DNA of 17,679 nt, taken from positions 1 to 17,679 of the forward strand of contig CAYRFV010000100.1 in NCBI GenBank assembly GCA_964423545.1, in the 5' to 3' direction. The position numbers were made by a program, and so were the translations under genes. Of the stretch, positions 8,037-14,991 are shown in pieces. Under the pieces are notes generated by a model. The model did not search any database and had not been told where the DNA came from. It saw only the letters and a program-made list of their open reading frames with translations. How positions within the stretch are numbered: position 1 is the first letter of the stretch; the number at the start of each line of letters is the position of its first letter. This DNA is from JALOOE01 sp964423545 (GTDB lineage: Bacteria > Chloroflexota > Anaerolineae > CG2-30-64-16).

Positions 8037-9167
8037 ATGCTTGCACAAACACCCCCGATGGGCTGGAACAGCTGGAACACTTTTGGCGCCGCGATTGACG
8101 AAGAGTTGATCCGGGAGACGGCGGACGCTTTCATCAGCCAGGGGCTCAGCCAGGCCGGCTATGAGTACGTCGTCATCGACGACCTCTGGGAAGCAGCCGC
8201 ACGCGTCGAAGGACGACTCAAATGGGATGCAGCCAAGTTCCCCCACGGCATCCCGGCGCTGGCAGATTATGTTCATAGCCGAGGCCTGAAGTTCGGCATC
8301 TATTCGTGCGCGGGCAGCTACACCTGCGCTGGAATGCCGGCCAGCTTCGGCTATGAAGAGATCGACGCGCAGACGTTCGCGGCCTGGGGGGTGGACTTCC
8401 TGAAGTATGACTTCTGTTACGCCCCGCCAGGCATGGATGGGCCTACGCTGTACAGCCGCATGGGCCAGGCATTGCGCGCCGCGGGTCGTCCGATGCTCTT
8501 CAGCATCTGCGAGTGGGGAAAACACAAGCCGTGGGAATGGGCGGCGCGCACCGGCGGTCAGATGTGGCGCACGACCGGCGACATCAGCGACTCATGGGAA
8601 TCCATCCTGCACATCGGGTTCGAGCAGCAGGTCGGGCTGGAAGCGTATGCCGGGCCGGGCCGGTGGAACGACCCCGATATGTTGGTCGTCGGCATGTATG
8701 GCAAGGGCAACGTGGCGCAGGGAGGCTGCACCGACGCCGAGTACCGCAGTCACTTCAGTCTGTGGTGCCTGCTGGCTTCCCCCTTGATGATCGGGTGCGA
8801 CGTGCGCACCATGAATGATGCCACGCGCGACATCCTGCTCAATCGTGAGGCGATCGCGATCAACCAGGATCCACTGGGCCGGCAGGGCTATCGGGTGGGC
8901 CAGACGCCACACGGCCGCGAGATCGTCAGCGCCTGGGCCAAGCCGTTGGAAGACGGCTCAATCGCCGTCGGCTTGTTCAACCTGGGCGACCGGCAGGGAC
9001 GGCTGGCGACGATTGCCTGGGAGTCGATCGGATTGCACGATCGGCGACCCTGCCGCGTGCGCGATCTGTGGTCGCACACCGACCTGGGCGTCTACGCGCG
9101 CGAGTTCTCGACGCGCGTCGACAGGCACGATGTCGCGCTGCTCCGGATCACGCCGGTGCGGGATTAG
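8037..9167 (+). CDS. Alpha-galactosidase, glycoside hydrolase family 27
   Basis: GH27 enzymes hydrolyse terminal alpha-galactose (or alpha-N-acetylgalactosamine) with retention. The product is 376 residues. The N-terminus TPPMGWNSWNTFG is diagnostic. VIDDLW at about 46-51 binds substrate, FLKYDFCY places the nucleophile at Asp125, and WRTTGDISDSW places the acid/base at Asp182, by analogy with human alpha-galactosidase A. CEWGKHKPWEWA at 158-169 lines the sugar site. The C-terminal beta domain (about 290-376) is compact. There is no signal peptide, so cytoplasmic action is likely. Its GGAG Shine-Dalgarno overlaps the end of the fucosidase gene, so the two are co-transcribed and probably translationally linked. 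Together they would remove fucosyl and galactosyl ends from the same imported oligosaccharides; that shared substrate is inference. Confidence 0.95.
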   Translation: MLAQTPPMGWNSWNTFGAAIDEELIRETADAFISQGLSQAGYEYVVIDDLWEAAARVEGRLKWDAAKFPHGIPALADYVHSRGLKFGIYSCAGSYTCAGMPASFGYEEIDAQTFAAWGVDFLKYDFCYAPPGMDGPTLYSRMGQALRAAGRPMLFSICEWGKHKPWEWAARTGGQMWRTTGDISDSWESILHIGFEQQVGLEAYAGPGRWNDPDMLVVGMYGKGNVAQGGCTDAEYRSHFSLWCLLASPLMIGCDVRTMNDATRDILLNREAIAINQDPLGRQGYRVGQTPHGREIVSAWAKPLEDGSIAVGLFNLGDRQGRLATIAWESIGLHDRRPCRVRDLWSHTDLGVYAREFSTRVDRHDVALLRITPVRD

Positions 9168-9204
9168 CCTGCGCCTGGACACTCACCCGAGGGCCGGCCC
9201 GCCC

Positions 9205-9840
9205 ATGACCCTGCCTGAAAACCCCAACTACTTGAACTCAGGACAGTACCGCGATGCGTCGAACCTGAACGCCCGCATCGAGATTCATCGCCGTTTCAGC
9301 GTGAACCCCTACGGCTGGGCGCGCTGGCTGTTTGACCTCATCGGTGCGGCTCCAGCCTCCCGCGTGCTCGAGCTGGGCTGCGGCCCGGCAAACCTCTGGT
9401 CGACCAACCTGAAACGCACACCGATCTCATGGGAGATCATCCTCACCGATTTCTCGCCCGGCATGGTCGCTGAAGCCCGGCGCAACCTCGGCGATGCCGC
9501 GGATCGCTTCCGGTTCGAAGTCGTCGACGCCCAGGAAATCCCGAATGAGACGGTCGCCGCACGCTTCGGCCTCGAAACGGGCGCCGCCAGGCTGGCGCAT
9601 CGGTTCGCGCCTGTCACGCTTCATCGCTACGAAGATGCTCTGGAGGTCACCGAACGCGAGCCCCTGGTCGCCTACGTGCGATCGAGCATCCCCGCCGAAC
9701 GACGCGCAGAGCTGTCGGCCGAGCTTGCAGCCTTTGCTGATTTCGTAGACAATGAGCTGGCGGCGAGAGGCGTGCTTCACCTCGCGAAAGCATCGGGCCT
9801 GTTCCAAGCAGTGCGGCCACTGCGAGAGGAGATCGCGTGA
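9205..9840 (+). CDS. Class I SAM-dependent methyltransferase with an internal deletion
   Basis: The 211-residue product begins like a complete class I methyltransferase. Motif I is VLELGCGPANLW (54-65), the second strand is EIILTDFSPGMVAEA (77-91), and VVDAQEIP (106-113) is the segment that contacts the adenine. The next residues, NETVAARFGLETGAARL, resemble sequence that in related proteins follows strand 5. The strand 4-5 segment, normally carrying an F-D-x-V type motif and the 'RRVLKPGG' loop, is absent; I estimate 50-60 residues are missing. The reading frame is preserved across the join near 9543. ATG 9205 follows the galactosidase by 37 bases and has only a weak GAGGG upstream. Its TGA overlaps the GTG of the next gene. 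The native substrate is unknown, and the protein is probably inactive as it stands. Confidence 0.8.
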   Translation: MTLPENPNYLNSGQYRDASNLNARIEIHRRFSVNPYGWARWLFDLIGAAPASRVLELGCGPANLWSTNLKRTPISWEIILTDFSPGMVAEARRNLGDAADRFRFEVVDAQEIPNETVAARFGLETGAARLAHRFAPVTLHRYEDALEVTEREPLVAYVRSSIPAERRAELSAELAAFADFVDNELAARGVLHLAKASGLFQAVRPLREEIA

Positions 9841-10463
9841 ACCTACTGATATTCGGCGCCACCGGCGGGGTCGGACGGCAGACGGTGGAACTCGCGTTAG
9901 CTGATGGCCACCTGGTGAGCGCATACGTGCGCCGGCCCGAGGCGCTGGGCATGCAACACGCCAATCTGAAGGTCATCGCAGGCGATGCCCTGGATAAGGC
10001 TGCGGTGCGCGCCGCAATGCCGGGCCACGACGCGGTCATCTCGGCGTTGGGCACTCGCGACGGGCCGCCCATGCTGCCGGAGATGACACGCAATATCCTG
10101 GACGCCATGCGCGACAGCGGCTGTCGCCGGTCCCTCTGGGTGAGCTCCTTCGGCGCCGGCGACAGCCTGAAACAGATGAGCTGGCTGGCTCAGACCCTGA
10201 TCGTCAAAGGCTTCCTGCGCCGGGCGATCGAGGAGAAAGACGCCCAGGAGCAGATCATCATGGCGGACGATTCGGACTGGATGATTGCGCGGCCCGGCGG
10301 CCTGACCGATGGGCCGCGCACCGGGGTCTACCGCATCATTCCCAGTGACGCGAACGAGAAGGTGGGCCGTCCCAGCATCTCCCGCGCCGATGTGGCCGAT
10401 TTCCTGATCAAGCACCTGACCGGGGATGCGTTCGTTCGCCAGGCGGTGGGGCTAACATACTGA
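9837..10463 (+). CDS. NAD(P)-binding atypical SDR / NmrA-like oxidoreductase
   Basis: This 208-residue protein has the N-terminal Rossmann signature LIFGATGGVGRQ (about 4-15), typical of atypical short-chain dehydrogenases in the NAD(P)H-binding (BLVRB/NmrA-like) group. It also has a conserved VVVS-type strand (LWVSSFGAGDS) and the family's IARPGGLTDGP segment. No classical YxxxK catalytic pair is obvious, so it may be a flavin or quinone reductase or a redox sensor; the substrate is unknown. The start is GTG 9837, which overlaps the TGA of the methyltransferase (GTGA) and has AGAGGAG five bases upstream. This implies translational coupling. The next gene begins 2 bases after its stop. Confidence 0.85.
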   Translation: MNLLIFGATGGVGRQTVELALADGHLVSAYVRRPEALGMQHANLKVIAGDALDKAAVRAAMPGHDAVISALGTRDGPPMLPEMTRNILDAMRDSGCRRSLWVSSFGAGDSLKQMSWLAQTLIVKGFLRRAIEEKDAQEQIIMADDSDWMIARPGGLTDGPRTGVYRIIPSDANEKVGRPSISRADVADFLIKHLTGDAFVRQAVGLTY

Positions 10464-10465
10464 TC

Positions 10466-11062
10466 ATGGACGCCTCAGAGAAGCTCATCCGGGCCTATAC
10501 GGCCCTCTCCGATGCCGATCAGGAACGCGTGCGCGAGTATGTGGCGTTCCTCCACTGGCGCGCCGAACAGGCCCGCGCAGCATCCGGGCAGCCGCAGGGA
10601 GGCGAGCGCCCCTGGCGCTATAACTTCCTGGAGCACCTCGCGGGCGCCGAAGTGCGCGCCAGCCGGGGCGCCAGCGGCATGGAGGTCAAGATCGCCGAAA
10701 CGATCGTAGGCGACGTGTCACGCCCTGCGCTGTGGATGCACCCACCCGTGGCCGGCGAGGCAATGGTGGAGTACCATGTCGCGGTGCCGGTGGGCCTGCG
10801 CGATCTGCGGCTGCACTTCGCCATCGGCGTACGGGAGGGGGCCAAGTCGGCCGACCAACTGGTCGCCTTCCGCGTTCGAGTCGATGGTTGGCAAGTATGG
10901 AGCCGCGCCGCTTGGCCCGCCACCTGGCAACCGTTCGAGATTGCGCTGCCATTCCAGGCGGGCAATGTCCTGCGCCTGACCTTCGCCACCGACGCGTTAG
11001 GCAGCCATCAATTCGCCTGGGCGGTGTGGGGCGAGCCGGAGTTGGTCGGGATCGAAGGCTGA
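10466..11062 (+). CDS. Protein of unknown function with helical N-terminus and beta-rich C-terminal domain
   Basis: This 198-residue protein matches no family I can name. Residues 1-35 look like an amphipathic helical segment (LSDADQERVREYVAFLHW), similar in style to short DUF2281-like or antitoxin-type helices. Residues 55-198 alternate polar and aromatic residues and contain several Trp, as in a galactose-binding-like beta-sandwich; that comparison is impression only. There is no signal peptide or membrane segment. ATG 10466 comes 2 bases after the SDR stop with no good Shine-Dalgarno, so translation probably depends on the preceding gene. Base composition matches the neighbours, which supports it as a real gene. 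Confidence 0.75.
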   Translation: MDASEKLIRAYTALSDADQERVREYVAFLHWRAEQARAASGQPQGGERPWRYNFLEHLAGAEVRASRGASGMEVKIAETIVGDVSRPALWMHPPVAGEAMVEYHVAVPVGLRDLRLHFAIGVREGAKSADQLVAFRVRVDGWQVWSRAAWPATWQPFEIALPFQAGNVLRLTFATDALGSHQFAWAVWGEPELVGIEG

Positions 11063-11142
11063 CCACAGCAGAAATAGGCTGGGTTCCGGTCCCGCTCGGT
11101 CCGGAGCGCGGCCCTGCCCGCCTCGAGGATGGAGGAAGAGCC

Positions 11143-11676
11143 ATGAGCAACCCGACGCCACCGCATCATCCGCTGGTCCAGCTCGCTCGCGCCGCCATCG
11201 AGGCGTTCGTGAGGGACAGACGGCAGCTCGATCCCGATGAAGCGCCTGCGCCGATCGAAGGCCAACCGGCAGGCGTGTTTGTCACCCTTCACACCGCCAA
11301 GACACGCGAGCTGCGCGGCTGCATCGGCACGATAACGGCCACCGAACCGACCCTCACCCAGGAAGTCATCAACAACGCGATCTCAGCGGCGACGCGCGAC
11401 TGGCGCTTCCCCCCGGTCGTCGCGGCCGAACTGGACGATCTTGAGATCGATGTCAGCGTGCTCTATCCGCCCGAGCCCATCGAGTCGATAGCAGAGCTCG
11501 ATCCGAAGCGCTTCGGCGTCATCGTCCAACGGAGCGGCCGCCGCGGGCTGCTCTTGCCCGACATCGAAGGCGTGGACGACGCGGCCATGCAGGTCGATAT
11601 CGCGCGCCAGAAAGCCGGCATCGGCCCGCACGAACCGGTGAAGCTGTATCGGTTCCGCGTGGAGAAGTATACGTAA
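11143..11676 (+). CDS. AMMECR1-domain protein
   Basis: The 177-residue protein consists of one AMMECR1 domain. The signature ELRGCIGTI is at 56-64 with the conserved Cys60. The domain begins with a helix (HPLVQLARAAIEAFV) and continues through the conserved TRDWRFPPV and LDDLEIDVSVLYPPEPI segments, ending LYRFRVEKYT. The biochemical role of the family is not established. In many prokaryotes it is encoded beside a Memo-like protein and a radical SAM enzyme, neither of which is present here. ATG 11143 is well supported by GGAGGAAGAG just upstream. It lies 80 bases after the unknown protein and 91 bases before the phosphodiesterase. Confidence 0.93.
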   Translation: MSNPTPPHHPLVQLARAAIEAFVRDRRQLDPDEAPAPIEGQPAGVFVTLHTAKTRELRGCIGTITATEPTLTQEVINNAISAATRDWRFPPVVAAELDDLEIDVSVLYPPEPIESIAELDPKRFGVIVQRSGRRGLLLPDIEGVDDAAMQVDIARQKAGIGPHEPVKLYRFRVEKYT

Positions 11677-11686
11677 GGCAGGAGAG

Positions 11687-11717
11687 GCGACGAGGCGGCC
11701 GCGGCACGGGCCGTCGC
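11687..11717 (+). terminator. Possible terminator hairpin after the AMMECR1 gene
   Basis: GCGACG (11687-11692) can pair with CGTCGC (11712-11717). Three further G-C pairs can form inside it, with a bulge on the left arm. The stem is followed by TCTTTG, a short T-rich stretch. It lies 10 bases beyond the AMMECR1 stop. It is plausible but imperfect, and the next gene may still be co-transcribed. Confidence 0.3.
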
Positions 11718-11767
11718 TCTTTGCATTGCTCGATCTGCTTCGCCCTCAATTCCTTCTGGAGAAGCCC

Positions 11768-12511
11768 ATGAATCTCTCGTTGCTGCGCGCGCCGGGCGCG
11801 CCGTTGCTGCGCGTTGGCCATCGCGGCGCGAAGGGTCACGCGCCGGAGAACACGATGATCTCGTTCATGGTGGGCGCCGAACTGGGCGTCACCGCGGTCG
11901 AGACGGATGTCCATCTCTCGAAAGACGGTGAAGTCGTGCTCATCCATGACCACACCGTTGATCGCACGACCAATGGACGCGGCCTGGTCAAAGAGATGAC
12001 GCTGGCTGAACTGAAGGCGTTGGACGCCGGAGGCTGGTACGACGGCCGTTTCGCCGGCGAGCGCATTCCGACGCTGGCGGAGCTTCTCACCTGGGCGCGA
12101 GATCGCGTCGGGGTCGCGATCGAGATCAAGAACGGGCCGATCTACTACCCGGGCATCGCGGAGAAGACTATTCGCCTGGTGCGCCAGCACGGTATGGAAC
12201 GCCAGGTCATCCTGATCAGCTTCGACCACTTCGTGCTGCGCGAAGCAAAGCGCATTGCGCCGGAAATCGCCACCGGCATTCTCTACGTGGGCGGATTGGT
12301 GGATGCCGTAGCCGCCGCGCGCGCAGCGCACGCCGACGCGCTGCATCCGAACTGGGCCTTCGTCACGCCCGAACTCGTGCGCGCGGTTCATGACGCCGGG
12401 CTCGCGATCAGCCCCTGGAACCCGAACGATCTCCCCACCCTGCGCATGCTCAGCCAGATGGGTGTGGACAGCGTCGGGACCGATTTCCCGGAGTTGTTCG
12501 GACAGGCGTAG
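11768..12511 (+). CDS. Glycerophosphodiester phosphodiesterase (GDPD family)
   Basis: GDPD enzymes split glycerophosphodiesters into glycerol-3-phosphate and an alcohol, recycling phospholipid headgroups. The 247-residue product is a standard single-domain TIM-barrel member. VGHRGAKGHAPENT holds catalytic His18 and Glu27, ETDVHLSKDGEVVLIHDHT holds Glu45, Asp47 and the second catalytic His60, and IEIKNG holds Glu119. The end GVDSVGTDFPELF is typical of the family. There is no signal peptide, so it acts in the cytoplasm. I chose ATG 11768 because TGGAG lies six bases upstream; a TTG at 11726 would add 14 residues without family support. It is the last gene of the plus-strand run and converges on the Clp gene. 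Confidence 0.95.
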   Translation: MNLSLLRAPGAPLLRVGHRGAKGHAPENTMISFMVGAELGVTAVETDVHLSKDGEVVLIHDHTVDRTTNGRGLVKEMTLAELKALDAGGWYDGRFAGERIPTLAELLTWARDRVGVAIEIKNGPIYYPGIAEKTIRLVRQHGMERQVILISFDHFVLREAKRIAPEIATGILYVGGLVDAVAAARAAHADALHPNWAFVTPELVRAVHDAGLAISPWNPNDLPTLRMLSQMGVDSVGTDFPELFGQA

Positions 12512-12534
12512 TCCGGTGCAACCTGTTCAACGCG

Positions 12535-12580
12535 GCCGGCGGAGGGCGGCATTCAGCCCCGAACCGGAGGCGACGCCGGC
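12535..12580. terminator. Weak inverted repeat between convergent GDPD and Clp genes
   Basis: GCCGGCG (12535-12541) and CGCCGGC (12574-12580) form a 7-base stem with a 32-base loop in the 69-base gap between the converging stops. The stem sits directly beside the Clp TGA. There is no T-run. It could serve as a shared terminator but is weak. Confidence 0.25.
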
Positions 12581-14785
12581 TCAGCTCGTAGTGAACGATA
12601 GCCCGCTTTCGCCGACGTCCACCGACACGTGGGCGCCCTTCGGCGGCGCCGCGTTCAGCAGCCAGTCGGCCAGGGGCTCGCGCAGGTTCTTCTGGATGAT
12701 GCGGCGGAGCGGCCGGGCGCCCCATTCCGGATGGTCGTTCTGCGCCAGCATCCAGGACTTCGCGGCATCGCTGATCTCCAGCCTGGCGCCCTGAGCTGCC
12801 AGCAACTTGACTTCCTTCCTCAGCATCAGCTCGAGGATCTGCGCCAGCTGGTCGGGCGTCAGCGGCAGGAACATGATGACCTCATCCAGGCGATTGAGAA
12901 ACTCCGGCCGCAGCGTGGTCTTCACGACCGCCATCACGAGCTCGCGCATGTCGTCGGTCATGACCGGCTTGTCCAGGAACTCCGACCCCATGTTGCTGGT
13001 CAGGATGACCACCGTCTCGCTGAACGAGGTCAGACGGCCCTGCGAGTCGGTCAGGCGGCCCTCTTCCATGATCTGAAGCAGAATATCGAGCACCCGTGAG
13101 TGCGCCTTTTCGACCTCATCGAACAGCACGACCGTGCTCGGCCGCCGGCGCACCTTCTCGGTGAGCTGCCCGCCTCCCTCGAAGCCCACGTAACCCGGCG
13201 GTGCGCCGATCAGCCGGTTGACGGTGTGGTCCTGCTGGTATTCGGTCATGTCGAGCACGACCATCGCATCCTCGCTGCCGAACATGAACTCGGCGAGCGC
13301 CTTCGCCAACTCCGTCTTGCCGACGCCGGTGGGGCCGAGAAACAGAAACGAGCCGATGGGGCGCTTGGGGTCCTTCAGCCCGACGCGCGCGATCTTGACG
13401 GCACGGCTCACGGCCAGCACCGCGTCATCCTGGCCGATGATGCGCTGATGCAGTGCCTCGACCATGTGCGCATAGCGCGCGCGCTCGTCCACACCGAGCT
13501 TGCTCACCGGGATGCCGGTCATGGCGCTGACCGCAACGGCCACATCGTCGGCGTCCAGGTCGGAGTCGGGCTGCATATCGGGGCGGAAGGCGACGGACGA
13601 CTGGCTCGCCAGCTTGAGCAGCGCGCCGGCGCGATGGAGCGCCGCCAGCGCCGACGATGGGAGCGGCGATCCAACCACATAGCGCTTCGCCAGTGTCGCG
13701 GCTGCCGGCAGCGCGTTCTCGATGATCTTGAAGCCGTAGTCGCTCTCCAGGCGCGAGCGATGTACGCCGAGAATAGCCACGGCTTCGTCGATGCTCGGTT
13801 CGGGCACGCGCAAACGATGCGTGTGGTCACGCACGACGCTGTCCGCTGCCAACCGCTCGTTCCAGGCCGCGTCGGTTGTCGTTGCGATGACGACGGGCGA
13901 AACGGCCAAAAACGCGCGCTGCAGGAGTCGAGTGGCCTTAGGGAATTCCGGCGTTGCCATGGCGCTGCCGAAGAAGCGCTCGATGTTCGGGACAAAGAGA
14001 ACCCCATCGCGGGCCTGCTGATAGGCGCTCTCCACGGCTTTCTCGGCATCGAACAACAGGGCATGATCGGTCACCTGCACGAGGTTGCGCAGTCCAACGG
14101 GCCCCTTGCCCTCGGCCATCAACAGCGACAGCCCATTCACCAGCGACCGCCGGCCCACTCCGCCATCGCCCACCAGCACGACATGACGGTGTTCCGCCAG
14201 CGTCAACAGCCCCAGCAGATCGCGCATCAGGTCTGCGCGAACGTAGACCGGCTGCGCCTCGCCCGCCCTGGCCTGAGCCACTGCATCCTGGCCGGCCGTG
14301 CGCTTGACCTGCGCCTGGAGCGCCAGGCGGCTTGCCAACGTCTCGCGCGAGATGCCATAGCGCCGCAAGATCGCCGCCGTGCTCACCCCGCGCTCAGCCA
14401 GCCCTCCCAGCGCATGCGCCGTGTTGGTCTGCGCCTCTCCGCTGGCCTCGGCTATGCTGCGCGCTTCATCCAGCATCACGACCATCTCGGTGGAAAGGCG
14501 CACCGGCTGTCCCTGCGCATCGGTGTAGGTGAAATTGGCATCGGTTCCCGGACTGGCCTTTGCCAAAACTTCGGCTGAGACTGCCAGCTCATCCAGCCGG
14601 AAGCTGCGCTCGACCGCAAGCTGCACCAACAGTCGATGTGCAGCGCTGGCATCGTCCCGGACAAACGACACCAGCAGCAGGGGCGGCGTCAAGAGCGGAA
14701 GCTTCAAGGCGCGCATGCGCTCCGTCGCCGCATGGAGCGCCACGGTCAGGTCGGGCGAGGGGATACTGGGATTCAGGGAAGCCAT
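12581..14785 (-). CDS. ClpB-like AAA+ ATPase with degenerate first nucleotide-binding domain
   Basis: Hsp100/Clp proteins are hexameric unfoldases. The 734-residue product has a Clp_N domain with two repeats (about 10-155), a first AAA domain (about 180-425) and a second AAA domain (about 430-730). In the first domain Walker A reads GDGGVGRRS (206-214), lacking the essential Lys, and Walker B reads LFVPNIE (263-269) where the family has a hydrophobic stretch plus Asp-Glu, so it should not bind or cut ATP normally. The second domain is intact: GPTGVGKT (484-491), pore loop GYVG (531-534), LFDEVEKAH (554-562), sensor TSNMG, NRLDE and GARPLRRI. The long M-domain coiled coil of ClpB is absent, and I see no ClpP-docking loop after TSNMG. 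ATG 14783-14785 has AGGA upstream; an upstream in-frame ATG would include the promoter. Confidence 0.9.
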   Translation of the reverse strand: MASLNPSIPSPDLTVALHAATERMRALKLPLLTPPLLLVSFVRDDASAAHRLLVQLAVERSFRLDELAVSAEVLAKASPGTDANFTYTDAQGQPVRLSTEMVVMLDEARSIAEASGEAQTNTAHALGGLAERGVSTAAILRRYGISRETLASRLALQAQVKRTAGQDAVAQARAGEAQPVYVRADLMRDLLGLLTLAEHRHVVLVGDGGVGRRSLVNGLSLLMAEGKGPVGLRNLVQVTDHALLFDAEKAVESAYQQARDGVLFVPNIERFFGSAMATPEFPKATRLLQRAFLAVSPVVIATTTDAAWNERLAADSVVRDHTHRLRVPEPSIDEAVAILGVHRSRLESDYGFKIIENALPAAATLAKRYVVGSPLPSSALAALHRAGALLKLASQSSVAFRPDMQPDSDLDADDVAVAVSAMTGIPVSKLGVDERARYAHMVEALHQRIIGQDDAVLAVSRAVKIARVGLKDPKRPIGSFLFLGPTGVGKTELAKALAEFMFGSEDAMVVLDMTEYQQDHTVNRLIGAPPGYVGFEGGGQLTEKVRRRPSTVVLFDEVEKAHSRVLDILLQIMEEGRLTDSQGRLTSFSETVVILTSNMGSEFLDKPVMTDDMRELVMAVVKTTLRPEFLNRLDEVIMFLPLTPDQLAQILELMLRKEVKLLAAQGARLEISDAAKSWMLAQNDHPEWGARPLRRIIQKNLREPLADWLLNAAPPKGAHVSVDVGESGLSFTTS

Positions 14786-14824
14786 TGGCAGTTCAATCCT
14801 GGTCGTTGAGTTGGAAGCAAGCGC

Positions 14825-14853
14825 ATTGTAGCATGCATGAGATGGGATGGCAA
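14825..14853 (-). promoter_or_regulatory. Sigma70-type promoter of the Clp gene
   Basis: On the minus strand TTGCCA (14848-14853) is followed after exactly 17 bases by TACAAT (14825-14830), with a TGC extended -10 in front. It is one mismatch from consensus in each hexamer. The start would lie near 14818, giving a leader of about 33 bases. This suggests housekeeping-type transcription; no CIRCE-like heat-shock repeat is seen. Confidence 0.65.
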
Positions 14854-14908
14854 CGCATGCGACCGGAGCCCCGCGACGCAAGCACGAGCGCGAGATCGGG
14901 CGCACGAG

Positions 14909-14937
14909 TTGCCAGAAAACGCAAACGGGGCGACAAT
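14909..14937 (+). promoter_or_regulatory. Sigma70-type promoter of the BtrH-like gene
   Basis: TTGCCA (14909-14914) and GACAAT (14932-14937) are separated by 17 bases on the plus strand. The start would be near 14944, about 48 bases before GTG 14992. The -35 is identical to that of the divergent Clp promoter. Confidence 0.5.
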
Positions 14938-14991
14938 AGAGATCGGCTGGCCCACACTGTTCCGCACCTGAGCCACGACAAGGAGGGAATT

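Noticed and set aside
7140..8525. 461-codon minus-strand open frame across the fucosidase and galactosidase
   Set aside because: Both sense genes carry diagnostic GH29 and GH27 motifs. The antisense frame crosses their boundary and has no recognisable domain.
13100..14578. 492-codon plus-strand open frame
   Set aside because: It is antisense to the Clp gene and rich in His and Arg, with no motifs.
14560..14991. Upstream extension of the BtrH-like gene
   Set aside because: The open frame overlaps the Clp gene and both promoters. GTG 14992 with AGGAGGG is the clear start.
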